NCBI RefSeq assembly: GCF_047123815.1
Contig: NZ_CP138920.1
Coordinates: 2,790,001 to 2,854,000 of the forward strand
Direction of reading: 5' to 3'
Length of the DNA: 64,000 bases
Source of the DNA: Maricaulis sp017643475
GTDB taxonomy: Bacteria; Pseudomonadota; Alphaproteobacteria; Caulobacterales; Maricaulaceae
Shown here piece after piece: positions 7,006 through 16,185 of this stretch (within the stretch, counting starts at the first letter, position 1; every line of letters begins with the position of its first letter). The position numbers were made by a program, and so were the translations under genes. The notes beneath the pieces are model-generated. The model was given only the letters and a program-made list of their open reading frames with translations. It was not told where the DNA came from and did no database searches.

Positions 7006-8744
7006 CCCGTTACAACCGCCAGGATAGCGCCGACCAGATGCGCCAGGGCTGGTCGTGACCAGCTGCGAGTGTCGGCGCGGCGACCGCTGATCCAGGTGCC
7101 GCGGACCTCGACGTGTACCAGGTCTTCCGCTGTCAGCGGATTGGCTGAAAGCCAGGTGAAGTCCGCGCGTTTCCCGATCTCGATTGAGCCGGTTTCATCA
7201 TCAATGCCCAGCTGGCGCGCGGCGTGGATGGTCATCATGTCGAGTGCTTGTTGCCGTGTGACCCGCTGGTCAGCGGCGACGACGATGCCCGAAGCGCGAC
7301 TGATCCGTTCCACCGCGGTTTGAAAGACCCGCATCGCGTTGATCGGGGTGGCCGGGCTGTCCGCATGCAGCGTCACGGTCGATGCGCCCTCAAGCGCAGA
7401 CCTCACGGGCATGTAGCGATCCGTGCGATCATCTCCGACCAGATCCGGGAGCATGTGTCCGTAATAGCGGATGTGGTCGATGAAAAAGCCGAGCGAGACG
7501 TCCAGGGTCTCGGCGCGGGCGATCTGTTCCGGCGTAATCAGGGCGAGATGTTCCAGGCGGTGCGCGATTTCGCCCGTACTTTCCACCTCGATGGCGTTGA
7601 GAATGGCATCAATCGCGTCTTCGCCCTGGGCATGGATGGCGACTTGCAGACCCTGTACTTCAGCGTTGCGGATCAATTGTCGGGCTGTGTTTTGATCTGT
7701 CAGCAGCTCGCCGTGCCAGCCTTCAGGCAGCTCGATCACCTCTTCGGTGAAAGGTGATCGGGCATAGGGTTGCGCCAGCGCGGCGCCGCCGACATAGGGC
7801 GAACCGTCCATCCAGAATTTGATACCGGCATGACGGGATATGGCGCGCTGCTGGTCGACCGTGCTCCACATGTCGCGCGCCCGCTCCGCACGATCCGGGG
7901 CCGTGTAGAGGACCGAGTTGAGCGGTGCGTTCCGGGCCTGACTGACCTCGGCGAACAGCGCCAGCGGATCACGTGCCCGACCGACCAGCGAAGCGACACC
8001 AATCGTCGTGTAGCCCGAGCGGGCGTATTCATTCAGCGTTCCGAAAAGCAACCAGGAAAGGGCCGCATCCGGCGCTTCCGGAGCGGCCTCCATCAGCACC
8101 CGAATGGCGCTCACCTCGATAATGCGACCGGTTGGGTTGCCATCGACATCACGTTCGAAACGGCCCCCAAGCGGATCCGGTGTGGCGGCATGGATATTTG
8201 CAGCTTGCAGGGCAGCGGTATTGACGAAGGCCTCGTGCATCATCTGCGTCAGGATCACCAGGGGACGATCCGGAGCGAGTGCATCGAGTTCGGCCAGCGT
8301 GGGAGGTTCAAGGCCCCGGATCATGGCCGGGTCCCAGCCGAAGGCGATCACCCAGGGCGAGGGCCCGCTCTGTGCGGCGGCCTCGCGCAGGGCGGCCATC
8401 ATGTCCTCGCGACGCGAATAGGTGATGCCGCTGACATCGACGGCGGCACCCAACAGGGCTGCGGCGAGCGGGTGCGTGTGCGGCTCGATGAGCCCCGCGG
8501 TCAGCGTGCCGCCATCCAGATCGATCCGGTCCGCCCCCCAGGGCGCGATTTCCAGCATATCCGCGCGCGAACCGATCGCGGCAATTCGTCCATCATGGAT
8601 GTAGACGGCCTCGGCGGTTTCGCCGCCCGGCAACAAGATCTCGCCGCCCAGAAAAACCTGGTGCTCCGCACGCTCATACGGCGAAGCGATAAGCCAGAAG
8701 GCGATGATGAGGGTGAAGAGGGCGGCCAGCAGGAATCTCGACAT
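7002..8744 (-). CDS. YtcJ-type amidohydrolase with membrane anchor or signal
   Basis: This 580-residue metal-dependent amidohydrolase of the YtcJ/amidohydrolase-3 group probably hydrolyses an amide or related bond in a small molecule. Residues 1-20 (MSRFLLAALFTLIIAFWLIA) form an uncleaved-looking membrane anchor, so the enzyme likely faces the periplasm. Metal-site features are IEPHTHPL (HxH) near residue 88, QVAIHAQGEDAI, HRLEHLALI and TLHADSPATP, in the family order. The C-terminus holds a second hydrophobic stretch (LAHLVGAILAVVTG). The family is firm; the substrate is unknown. It is transcribed alone. Confidence 0.85.
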   Translation of the reverse strand: MSRFLLAALFTLIIAFWLIASPYERAEHQVFLGGEILLPGGETAEAVYIHDGRIAAIGSRADMLEIAPWGADRIDLDGGTLTAGLIEPHTHPLAAALLGAAVDVSGITYSRREDMMAALREAAAQSGPSPWVIAFGWDPAMIRGLEPPTLAELDALAPDRPLVILTQMMHEAFVNTAALQAANIHAATPDPLGGRFERDVDGNPTGRIIEVSAIRVLMEAAPEAPDAALSWLLFGTLNEYARSGYTTIGVASLVGRARDPLALFAEVSQARNAPLNSVLYTAPDRAERARDMWSTVDQQRAISRHAGIKFWMDGSPYVGGAALAQPYARSPFTEEVIELPEGWHGELLTDQNTARQLIRNAEVQGLQVAIHAQGEDAIDAILNAIEVESTGEIAHRLEHLALITPEQIARAETLDVSLGFFIDHIRYYGHMLPDLVGDDRTDRYMPVRSALEGASTVTLHADSPATPINAMRVFQTAVERISRASGIVVAADQRVTRQQALDMMTIHAARQLGIDDETGSIEIGKRADFTWLSANPLTAEDLVHVEVRGTWISGRRADTRSWSRPALAHLVGAILAVVTG

Positions 8745-8826
8745 GAGCGCAGATTAGGGCAAGTGGGGCGCGGTGCAATTGTTCGCCATGGCTTGTTTTC
8801 GAACGGAGCGGGGCTAGCGTGGGCAC

Positions 8827-9288
8827 ATGACATCGCTCTACGACGTTCCGCTTCTGAAAGGGGAGATTGCCATCACCTGTCCGCGTTGTGCGGCCAGGGC
8901 CCGGTTTCGGACACCCGGTGGCGGCCCTTTGCCCGTGCGTTGGCAGAGACCGGACTACAATGCGACCCTGGGTCCATGGCATGGGGACGCCTCCTGCGTG
9001 AGTTGCGGTTTTTCCGGTGTGCATTCGCTCGACTGGCCGTCCGACGCCTGGTTTCAGACCGAGGTGGGGGGCACGCTTTTGTGGGCGCTTGACAGCGCCA
9101 TGCTCGAGGAAATCCGGCGTTTCATCGCTGGTACTGATGACCGGGCAGAGATGCGTCGTGGGGGTGACTACGCGGCGGCACTCCATCGCCTGCCGGCCGA
9201 GCTCCTCAAGGCGGGGCGGCGCGAGGAGGTCCTGCGCAAGATAGACCGCCTGCTCGAAGGCGAGGCTATATCAGGCCCAGAGTCTTGA
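8827..9288 (+). CDS. Unknown zinc-ribbon-like protein
   Basis: This 153-residue soluble protein is not recognised by name. Two CxxC pairs, CPRC near residue 18 and CVSC near residue 57, are spaced like a zinc ribbon interrupted by a short loop (RPDYNATLGPWHGDAS). The rest is alpha-helical and charged. It overlaps the 3' end of radC by 23 bp in convergent orientation. The start at 8827 (MTSLYDVP) is the first ATG in frame. The zinc-binding proposal rests only on cysteine spacing. Confidence 0.65.
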   Translation: MTSLYDVPLLKGEIAITCPRCAARARFRTPGGGPLPVRWQRPDYNATLGPWHGDASCVSCGFSGVHSLDWPSDAWFQTEVGGTLLWALDSAMLEEIRRFIAGTDDRAEMRRGGDYAAALHRLPAELLKAGRREEVLRKIDRLLEGEAISGPES

Positions 9289-9946
9289 AGCTTGCCGTGT
9301 TCTCGCGCGCGATCACCAGGTGATCGTGCAGAACGATGTCGAAGGGCTGGCAGACTTCCGCCAGTGTTCGCGTCATATCGATATCGGTCTGGCTTGGCGT
9401 GGCGTCACCACTGGGGTGGTTGTGTACGAGTATCAGGGCCGAAGCCTCGTGGGCGAGGGCGCGCTTGACGACCTCGCGTGGGTAGACCGGTGCATGGTCG
9501 ATCGTGCCGCGGCCGAGGACCTCGTCCGCGATCAGCCGGTTCTTGCGGTCGAGAAACAGGACGCGGAATTGTTCCGTACGTTCGTATTGCAGCGCGGTGC
9601 GGCAATAACCGACCAGGGCACTCCAGGAGGAGATGACCGGTTTGCCGATCACCTGTTCGCGCGCCAGACGTTCGCTCAGTGCCTGGATGAGCTTGAGTTC
9701 TGCCGCGGTTTTTTCGCTGATGCCCTTCATCTGGGTGAGCTGTTCAAGCGGCGCGGTCGTCACTCCGCCGAGGTCCCCGAATTTCGCGATCAGCGCCTTG
9801 GCAATGGGTTTGACATCACGTCGCGGGATGGATCGGAACAGGTAGAGTTCTAGTAATTCATAGTCGTGAAGGGCGGCGCTGCCCGCAGAGGTTAGTTTTT
9901 CGCGCAAGCGCTGGCGATGGCCGTTATGGTGCGCCACTTCCTGCAT
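9266..9946 (-). CDS. radC: RadC-family JAB domain protein
   Basis: This 226-residue RadC/YeeS-family protein has an N-terminal helix-hairpin-helix-like region (LTQMKGISEKTAAELKLIQ) and a C-terminal JAB/MPN metalloprotease-fold domain. The domain's zinc site is visible as HNHPSGDATPSQTD near residues 175-188, with an upstream acidic residue in the RGTIDHAPVYPREVVKRAL block. Despite the name, a DNA-repair role is not established for the family. It starts 3 bp after the methionine aminopeptidase gene, so the two form an operon. Confidence 0.92.
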   Translation of the reverse strand: MQEVAHHNGHRQRLREKLTSAGSAALHDYELLELYLFRSIPRRDVKPIAKALIAKFGDLGGVTTAPLEQLTQMKGISEKTAAELKLIQALSERLAREQVIGKPVISSWSALVGYCRTALQYERTEQFRVLFLDRKNRLIADEVLGRGTIDHAPVYPREVVKRALAHEASALILVHNHPSGDATPSQTDIDMTRTLAEVCQPFDIVLHDHLVIARENTASFKTLGLI

Positions 9947-9949
9947 GGA

Positions 9950-10786
9950 TCAGCTGGCAAACGGAGGTTTGTGCAGGCCCTTGGGTGAGGTCGTGAAGAT
10001 CTCGACGCCGTCTTCGGTCACGCCCACGGAGTGTTCGAACTGGGCAGACAGGGTCTTGTCGCGGGTCACGGCGGTCCAGCCGTCCGATAGGATTTTCACG
10101 TCCGGACGGCCCAGATTGAGCATGGGCTCCACAGTGAAGAACATGCCGGGCTTGAGTTCCGGACCTTCACCACGCGTTCCGAAATGCAAAACATTGGGGC
10201 TGTCGTGGAAGAGACGGCCGAGGCCATGGCCGCAGAAGTCGGTGACGATAGAGCAGCGACGCGCTTCGGCATATTCCTGGATAATGGCGCCGATCGTGCC
10301 CAGCGTGACGCCCGGCTTGATCGCATTGATGCCGGCCATCATCGCTTCATAGGTCGTGTCGACCAGCAGCTCGGCCTTCCGCTTGGGTTCGCCCACCATG
10401 TACATGCGCGACGTGTCCCCGTGCCAGCCGTCCACAACCACGGTCACGTCGATATTGACGATATCGCCGTTCTTGAGCGGTTTGGGGCCGGGAATGCCGT
10501 GGCAGACCACGTGGTTGATCGATGTACACAGGGAATGACGATAGCCGCGATAAAACAGCGTGGCTGGCGTCGCACCGTGATCGAACACAAATTCGCGGGT
10601 CAGACGATCCAGCTTCTCCGTGGAGACACCCGGCTCGACTTCGCTGGTGAGCATGTCCAGCACTGAAGCGGCCAGCTTGCCCGCCTTGCGCATGCCTTCA
10701 AAGCCCTCAGGCCCGTGCAGCTTGATGCGTCCATCACGGGGAGAAGCGCTGTCATAGTCGGAAACGGTTTCGTAAGCGGTCGTCAA
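9950..10786 (-). CDS. map: Type I methionine aminopeptidase
   Basis: The enzyme (278 residues) removes the initiator methionine from new proteins in the cytosol. The metal ligands lie in the standard blocks NGDIVNIDVTV, DTSRMYMVG, CGHGLG and FTVEPMLNLG. No ATG fits: the frame upstream lacks similarity, while a TTG at 10784-10786 is preceded by GGAGG with six-base spacing and gives the expected N-terminus TTAYETVSDYDS. I therefore call a TTG start. An upstream terminator (10817-10846) separates it from the M28 peptidase gene. It forms an operon with radC. Confidence 0.93.
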   Translation of the reverse strand: MTTAYETVSDYDSASPRDGRIKLHGPEGFEGMRKAGKLAASVLDMLTSEVEPGVSTEKLDRLTREFVFDHGATPATLFYRGYRHSLCTSINHVVCHGIPGPKPLKNGDIVNIDVTVVVDGWHGDTSRMYMVGEPKRKAELLVDTTYEAMMAGINAIKPGVTLGTIGAIIQEYAEARRCSIVTDFCGHGLGRLFHDSPNVLHFGTRGEGPELKPGMFFTVEPMLNLGRPDVKILSDGWTAVTRDKTLSAQFEHSVGVTEDGVEIFTTSPKGLHKPPFAS

Positions 10787-10816
10787 TTTGGCCCTCCGGT
10801 CGGCCACCCTATAACG

Positions 10817-10846
10817 AAAACACGCGCCGCTAGAAACGGCGCGTGT
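10817..10846 (-). terminator. Intrinsic terminator of the M28 peptidase gene
   Basis: On the minus strand the stem ACACGCGCCG / CGGCGCGTGT with a seven-base loop is followed by TTTTCG. It sits between the M28 peptidase stop at 10882 and the map start at 10786. Confidence 0.75.
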
Positions 10847-10881
10847 CCCCATGTGTGCAGTTTTGGTCGGTAAGTCCAGCC

Positions 10882-12555
10882 TTACTGGCCGAAAGTCTGA
10901 CCGAAGAAGCTGTCATCATTCCATGCCGGACGCTCTTCGCTGTCAGCGATTTCGCGCGCGATCATGTAGTTGATGTTGGCAAATTTGGCGCCCTGGTTGA
11001 ACAGAACCTCCAGCTCACCGTCCAGCTGGTCGGTCTGGCGGTGGTAGTAGGTGTTCAGGAAGCCCATGAAGCCTTCACCCTGGTCCCAGCGCGGGTCCGG
11101 AGAGGAGAAACCCGTCATCAGGAAGAGAGACGGCACGCCTTCGCGGACGAAGTTGTAGTGGTCGGAACGCACGAAGAGAGACTGTTCCGGGATCGGGTCC
11201 TCGGACACCGCAATGCCCAGACGCTCTGCGGCGCGCGAGGCGATCGGTCCGAGATTGGAATGGTCGGAACCAAAGGCCACAACATCAGAGAATTCGTAGA
11301 CGATGACTGGCATGTCCAGGTTCACATTGGCGACCATCTGCTCGTGCGGAACCGTCGGGTTGCGGGCGAAATGTTCGGACCCCAGCAGGCCTTTCTCCTC
11401 GGCCGTCAGGGCGACGAAGAGAACGGAGCGACGCGGCGTGCCGTGCTCCTGGAAGGTACGGGCCGTTTCCAGCATCACCGAGATGCCCGACGCATTGTCG
11501 ACAGCGCCGTTACAGATGGTGTCTTCCTCGTCGTCAGAGCGGCAGGCACCGCTGGCGCGCATGGAATTGGTGATCTGGCCGATATGGTCGAGGTGTGCGG
11601 TCAGTACGACATATTCGTCGGCCACTTCCGGATCGGAGCCGCGGATCATGCCGACCACATTCGGGTCGGAGAACGGCTCGGAATTCGTGCGCTGGCGGAT
11701 GGTGGCTTCGCCCGGCAGGTCAAAGCGCGGGAAGGTTGCACCCTCGTCGGCACTCATGGCGCCACGGACTTCCTCGAGGCTCATCTCGGCGCCCTCGAAC
11801 AGCTCGGCGCCCAGCGAGGCGCTGATGGTTGCAGAGGCGCGAACCTGCTCAAGCGAGCTCGGACCGGTTGCAGCGGTCAGGCGAACCTGCGGACGTGAGG
11901 AGAAACCCTGCACGATGCCGGCAACCTGCTCGTCGCTCCAGCCGGAAATGGTGATCATGCCAACAGCGCCATTGGCGGCAGCATTGTTACGCTTGGTCGT
12001 ACCGGAGTTGTGGTGTGCGCGCTCTTCACTCGGGAAGATGTCCGGGACACCGTTGACGACAACGACGATTTTGCCTGCGACGTCGATGTCTGCGTAGTCA
12101 TCATGACCGCGATTGCCGGCGGATACACCGTAACCGACGAAGACCAGCGGAGCGGTGACTTCCGATTCCAGCACGCTGGAATTGGTGCCGATCAGCGCGC
12201 GTTCGCCCTGGGCGAAGGTCTGGCCGTTGATCGTCAGCTGGCTGTATTCTAGGTCGGACGTGACTTCCTGCAGCGGAACGTCCGCGAAATAGGTGCTGTT
12301 CTCGCCAGCAGGCTCGAGGCCCAGCAGGCGATACTGGGACGCAACGTAGTTGGCAGCAATTTCGAAACCATCGGAACCGGTGTCGCGACCACCCATGTAG
12401 TCGGATGCCAGGAAGCGGATGTGCGCCTCGATGTTTTCGACGCTGACATTCGGGGTGAATTCCGCGGAGGCCGTGTCGCCGCCGCCAGACGTGATGCTGT
12501 CCATGTCACACGCAACAAGAGCGGTGCTCGCCAACAGCGGTACTAGATACTTCAT
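10882..12555 (-). CDS. M28-family zinc aminopeptidase, lipoprotein
   Basis: This exported M28 metallopeptidase has 557 residues. The signal MKYLVPLLASTALVAC ends in a lipobox (LVAC), so the mature protein is probably lipid-anchored at Cys16 and acts in the envelope. A PA-like insert domain spans roughly residues 120-270. The two-zinc peptidase core follows: TAHLDHIG, VDNASGISVMLE, TAEEKGLLGS with the catalytic Glu, and RSDHYNFVREGVPSLFL. ATG at 12555 has GGGGAGG upstream and gives the signal. It is monocistronic with its own terminator. It likely digests peptides or modified N-termini. Confidence 0.9.
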   Translation of the reverse strand: MKYLVPLLASTALVACDMDSITSGGGDTASAEFTPNVSVENIEAHIRFLASDYMGGRDTGSDGFEIAANYVASQYRLLGLEPAGENSTYFADVPLQEVTSDLEYSQLTINGQTFAQGERALIGTNSSVLESEVTAPLVFVGYGVSAGNRGHDDYADIDVAGKIVVVVNGVPDIFPSEERAHHNSGTTKRNNAAANGAVGMITISGWSDEQVAGIVQGFSSRPQVRLTAATGPSSLEQVRASATISASLGAELFEGAEMSLEEVRGAMSADEGATFPRFDLPGEATIRQRTNSEPFSDPNVVGMIRGSDPEVADEYVVLTAHLDHIGQITNSMRASGACRSDDEEDTICNGAVDNASGISVMLETARTFQEHGTPRRSVLFVALTAEEKGLLGSEHFARNPTVPHEQMVANVNLDMPVIVYEFSDVVAFGSDHSNLGPIASRAAERLGIAVSEDPIPEQSLFVRSDHYNFVREGVPSLFLMTGFSSPDPRWDQGEGFMGFLNTYYHRQTDQLDGELEVLFNQGAKFANINYMIAREIADSEERPAWNDDSFFGQTFGQ

Positions 12556-12655
12556 ACTCTGCCTCCCCAGAGAAAATTGGATCGGGGGACTATAACGATG
12601 GCACTTGGTGCGGCAATGCGTGCGCACCTTATATTTCAGTCATCTTGGGCACTGG

Positions 12656-13357
12656 TTACAGCTCGACACGAAGGGCGTTCGCGATGCTGATCTCGTCAGG
12701 TGAGACGGAACAGCCATAAGCGAGTACCTCGACACCGGCCTTGCGAGCCGAGCGGATCGTCTCGTCATAAACCGGATCAAGGTCTGCTGCGGTTGCCAGG
12801 CGCGTGCAGTCGTCCCGCTGGACGACAAAGAGCTGAACCGCCCGGTCGCCAAGGGCGACCTGGGCTGCCAGTTCATTGAGATGTTTGGCGCCTCGGCTGG
12901 TTACCCCGTCGGGAAACTCCGCGAGGCCCGGCTGACGCTGCCAGTGCACATTCTTGACCTCGACCCAGCAGGCCGGCTTGCCCGGCGTTTCCAGCAGCAT
13001 GTCTATTCTGGAGTTCTCGCCGTACTTCACCTCCCGGCGCAGGCTCTCATAACAGGAAAGTTCCGGGATCCGCCCCGCCAGAACGGCTTCTTCAGCCAGG
13101 CCATTGGCGCGGGCCGGGTGAGTGCCGATCATCACCCCGTCAACCTCAACAATCTCCCAGGTGTATTTGAGCTTTCGCTTTGGATTGTTGCTGGGCTCGA
13201 TCCAGACTGGCAGACCCGGATCCTTGATGCCCGCCATCGCACCGGTATTCGGGCAATGCGCGGTGACGATCTCTCCATCGGCCAGCTCCACATCGGCAAA
13301 AAAACGCTTGTAGCGCTTGACCAGACGGCCCTCGATGAGCGGTGTTTGGAACTTCAT
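12656..13357 (-). CDS. sfsA: SfsA-family protein
   Basis: This is a 233-residue SfsA, named after sugar fermentation stimulation in E. coli. Its fold is an OB-like N-terminal domain (residues 1-85, LVKRYKRFFADVEL, AHCPNTGAM) plus a PD-(D/E)XK nuclease-like domain (SRIDMLLE, CWVEVKNV). The nuclease-like residues D and E-x-K are present. The biochemical role remains uncertain. sfsA and map often lie close together in related genomes, and here they are about 2 kb apart on the same strand. The ATG at 13357 is the only plausible start. Confidence 0.93.
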   Translation of the reverse strand: MKFQTPLIEGRLVKRYKRFFADVELADGEIVTAHCPNTGAMAGIKDPGLPVWIEPSNNPKRKLKYTWEIVEVDGVMIGTHPARANGLAEEAVLAGRIPELSCYESLRREVKYGENSRIDMLLETPGKPACWVEVKNVHWQRQPGLAEFPDGVTSRGAKHLNELAAQVALGDRAVQLFVVQRDDCTRLATAADLDPVYDETIRSARKAGVEVLAYGCSVSPDEISIANALRVEL

Positions 13358-13415
13358 GGCTTGGACAATCCCCGGGGCTGGCTCATATACCCTAGTAGAA
13401 CCGAGTCACAGGTGA

Positions 13416-14195
13416 ATGGATATGGGTGAGATGCAACAGGTAACAGCGGCTGTCCTGCTGATCGGCGATGAGGTGCTGTCCGGCCGCACCCAGGACAAGA
13501 ACCTGCAACAGATCGCCCAGTTTCTCGCTCCGCTGGGCGTGAACGTCGTTGAATGCCGTGTTGTGCCGGATATCGAGACCGAGATCGTCGACGCGGTGAA
13601 CACACTGCGCCAGAAGGTGGATTATCTCTTCACCACGGGCGGTATCGGGCCGACCCATGACGACATAACTGCGGACAGTATTGCCCGTGCCTTTGGCGTT
13701 GGCATTGATGTGCGCGCGGATGCCCTGGAGATCATCGAGCACTGGTATGAAAAGACCGGCACGCCGCTGACCGAGACCCGCAAGCGCATGGCGCGCATTC
13801 CCGACGGCGCCTCGCTGATCGAGAATCCTGTCACGGGCGCTCCGGGCTTCCAGACTGGTAACGTCTTCACCCTGGCAGGTGTTCCCAAGATCGCTCGCGG
13901 CATGCTCGAGGATATTGCCCACCGCATTGAGGGCGGAGCGGTGACGCGATCGCGTTCGGTCAAGGGCGAGGGACTGCGCGAGGGCGATATCGCTGTGCAG
14001 CTCGGCGAGCTGCAGATCGATTATCCGGACGTGTCCATCGGCAGCTATCCCTATTTCCTGGAACTTCAAGACGGCAAGCTGCGGCGGGGAACCCAGCTGG
14101 TCGTGCGCAGTACCGACGACGGCAAACTCGATGAAGTGATTACGAAAATCACCGCTCTCGTTTCCGAGCTGGGACACGAGCCTGAACTGGCCTGA
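13416..14195 (+). CDS. CinA N-terminal-type (molybdopterin-binding fold) protein
   Basis: This 259-residue protein of the CinA/MoeA-like MoCF domain family contains LLIGDEVLSGRTQDKN and FTTGGIGPTHDDITADSIA, the glycine-rich signature of the fold. It lacks the C-terminal nicotinamide-nucleotide deamidase domain of full CinA. Short relatives act as FAD or ADP-ribose pyrophosphatases, but that is not demonstrated here. Three ATGs are possible (13416, 13422, 13431); AGGTGA upstream suits 13422 slightly better. The gene is divergent from sfsA. Confidence 0.85.
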   Translation: MDMGEMQQVTAAVLLIGDEVLSGRTQDKNLQQIAQFLAPLGVNVVECRVVPDIETEIVDAVNTLRQKVDYLFTTGGIGPTHDDITADSIARAFGVGIDVRADALEIIEHWYEKTGTPLTETRKRMARIPDGASLIENPVTGAPGFQTGNVFTLAGVPKIARGMLEDIAHRIEGGAVTRSRSVKGEGLREGDIAVQLGELQIDYPDVSIGSYPYFLELQDGKLRRGTQLVVRSTDDGKLDEVITKITALVSELGHEPELA

Positions 14196-14328
14196 CGACC
14201 CAATCCGGCCTGCTTGATGAACAAAATGCCCAGACATTGCCCCGTTTCAGCCAAGGCATGGCTTTGAAGCGGGTGCACCCCTTTCCCTTGTAGGGACAAG
14301 CCATCCGCAGGGAAGGAAGGGGAAGGAC

Positions 14329-16104
14329 ATGACCCAGAAACTGATGTTGAGTGCCGCAGCCGTGGCTATCATTGGCGGCATGAGCGTCGTCGAGATACCT
14401 GGCGTCGCGGCGCAGGAACGGGCTGAATATGACAGGCCCGTTCCGCAGGTTTGCCAGCCAAGTCGCTCGGTGCAGGAAGAAGCAGATCTTCTGGTCGTCA
14501 CCGGTTCTCGCAGAGAACGTTCTCTTGGCATCGCTCAGGCCGAGGCAAGCCGGGCGTCACCGCCACCACCGCCCCCTCCGCCGCCGGCTCCTCCACCGCC
14601 GCCGCAATCCGCACCAACCCCGATGGTTACCCAATATGCCGCGCCATCACCAATGCCGCAGCCTAATCGCGACCGTTTCGAGGATGTTCCGGCCAATCCG
14701 GTGATGGTCACTTCCGAAGATCCGGTCTCGACCTTCTCGATTGATGTTGATACGGCGAGTTATGCCGTTGTGCGCAATCACCTTCACGACTGTGAACTAC
14801 CGCCAACCGATGCCGTGCGCATCGAGGAGATGGTGAATTATTTCAACTATGAATACGCGCTTCCCGAAGGTGCGGCAGAACCGTTCACGACCTCGGTCCA
14901 GGTGATGCCGACCCCGTGGAATGCAGACACGCAGCTGCTGCACATCGGCGTACAGGGTTATGACCTGGTCCCGACTGAACGGCCGCGGGCGAATCTGGTT
15001 TTCCTGATCGATGTTTCGGGCTCGATGAACGCGCCCGACAAGTTGCCCCTGGCGCTGCAGGCCATGCACATGCTGGTCGATGAGCTGGACGAGGACGATA
15101 CGGTTTCCATCGTCGTCTATGCAGGCGCTGCGGGTGCCGTACTGGAGCCGACGCAGGCGCGTCATGCCCGTCAGATCCACGAGGCGCTTGACCGTCTGCG
15201 TGCGGGCGGTTCCACGGCCGGCGGGGCCGGTCTATCGCTGGCCTACAGCCTGGCCGAGGAGAATTTCGACCCGGATGCGGTGAACCGCGTGATGTTGCTG
15301 ACCGATGGTGATTTTAATGTCGGCGTGACGCAGGACGAACGGCTCGAGGACTTTGTCGCGCGCAAGCGCGACAGCGGTATCTATCTCTCGGTGATGGGCT
15401 TTGGCCGAGGCAATTACAACGACCAGATGATGCAGACCATCGCCCAGGCCGGAAACGGGGTTGCGGCTTACATCGATAGTCGCCAGGAAGCCCGCCGCAT
15501 GCTGGTGGAGGAGACTTTTGGTTCGCTCTTCCCGATTGCCAATGATGTGAAGATCCAGGTCGAGTTCAATCCGGCCCAGGTCGCTGAATACCGCCTGGTC
15601 GGCTATGAGACGCGCCTGCTGGACCGGGCTGATTTCAACAATGATGCTGTGGATGCGGGTGAGGTCGGTTCCGGCCATTCCGTCACGGCGATCTATGAAA
15701 TCGCGGCGCCAGGCAGTGAAGGCGTTCTGACCGAACCCCTGCGTTATGGCGGGCAGACCCCGGTCGAACATGATGTCGCTGCGGAGTTCGCGCATCTGCG
15801 TATCCGCTACAAGCTTCCTGGCGAGGATGAGAGTGATCTGATGCAGCGCCCGATCACGGCCGGTGATGCCGTCAGCCGCCTGTCACAGGCTTCCAGCGAA
15901 GCGCGTTTTTCTGCCCAGGTCGCCGGTTTTGCGCAATTGTTGCGGGGCGATCCCTATCTGCGTGGCGGGTATGATTATGACTCGGTGCTGAGCGGTATCG
16001 AGGGGAGCCCCTCGCAGGATGAGTTTGGTTATCGTTCCGAGTTCGCGGAACTGGTCGAAATCGCGCGGTATGTGTCCGCGTTAGAGGACCGCAAGGTCAA
16101 CTAA
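14329..16104 (+). CDS. YfbK-type von Willebrand A domain protein, secreted
   Basis: The 591-residue protein starts with a signal peptide (MTQKLMLSAAAVAIIGGMSV, cleavage near VAAQE). A short stretch LLVVTGSRRER resembles the TonB-receptor plug motif, and a polyproline linker spans about residues 78-92. Then comes the YfbK N-terminal module (EDPVSTFSIDVDTASYAVVR), a VWA domain with MIDAS residues D228, S230 and S232 in LIDVSGSMN, a TDGDFNVG strand, and the C-terminal DUF3520-type module (SQASSEARFSAQVAGFAQLL). It is likely periplasmic or surface-bound and may bind protein partners through the MIDAS metal. GGAAGGGGAAGG precedes the ATG. Confidence 0.87.
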   Translation: MTQKLMLSAAAVAIIGGMSVVEIPGVAAQERAEYDRPVPQVCQPSRSVQEEADLLVVTGSRRERSLGIAQAEASRASPPPPPPPPPAPPPPPQSAPTPMVTQYAAPSPMPQPNRDRFEDVPANPVMVTSEDPVSTFSIDVDTASYAVVRNHLHDCELPPTDAVRIEEMVNYFNYEYALPEGAAEPFTTSVQVMPTPWNADTQLLHIGVQGYDLVPTERPRANLVFLIDVSGSMNAPDKLPLALQAMHMLVDELDEDDTVSIVVYAGAAGAVLEPTQARHARQIHEALDRLRAGGSTAGGAGLSLAYSLAEENFDPDAVNRVMLLTDGDFNVGVTQDERLEDFVARKRDSGIYLSVMGFGRGNYNDQMMQTIAQAGNGVAAYIDSRQEARRMLVEETFGSLFPIANDVKIQVEFNPAQVAEYRLVGYETRLLDRADFNNDAVDAGEVGSGHSVTAIYEIAAPGSEGVLTEPLRYGGQTPVEHDVAAEFAHLRIRYKLPGEDESDLMQRPITAGDAVSRLSQASSEARFSAQVAGFAQLLRGDPYLRGGYDYDSVLSGIEGSPSQDEFGYRSEFAELVEIARYVSALEDRKVN

Positions 16105-16185
16105 TCACAGGCAATCGCATTTGAACGCTTGCACCTCCCGACACACTGGCGGACAGTGTTGTCCACATTGAGTTGGGAGGTATGT

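Noticed and set aside
7770..9092. Open frame of 440 codons on the plus strand opposite the amidohydrolase
   Set aside because: It spans the amidohydrolase antisense, a promoter region and the next gene out of frame; no similarity.
10843..11898. Plus-strand frame of 351 codons opposite the M28 peptidase
   Set aside because: It starts in the terminator and runs antisense to a lipoprotein peptidase with complete zinc motifs.
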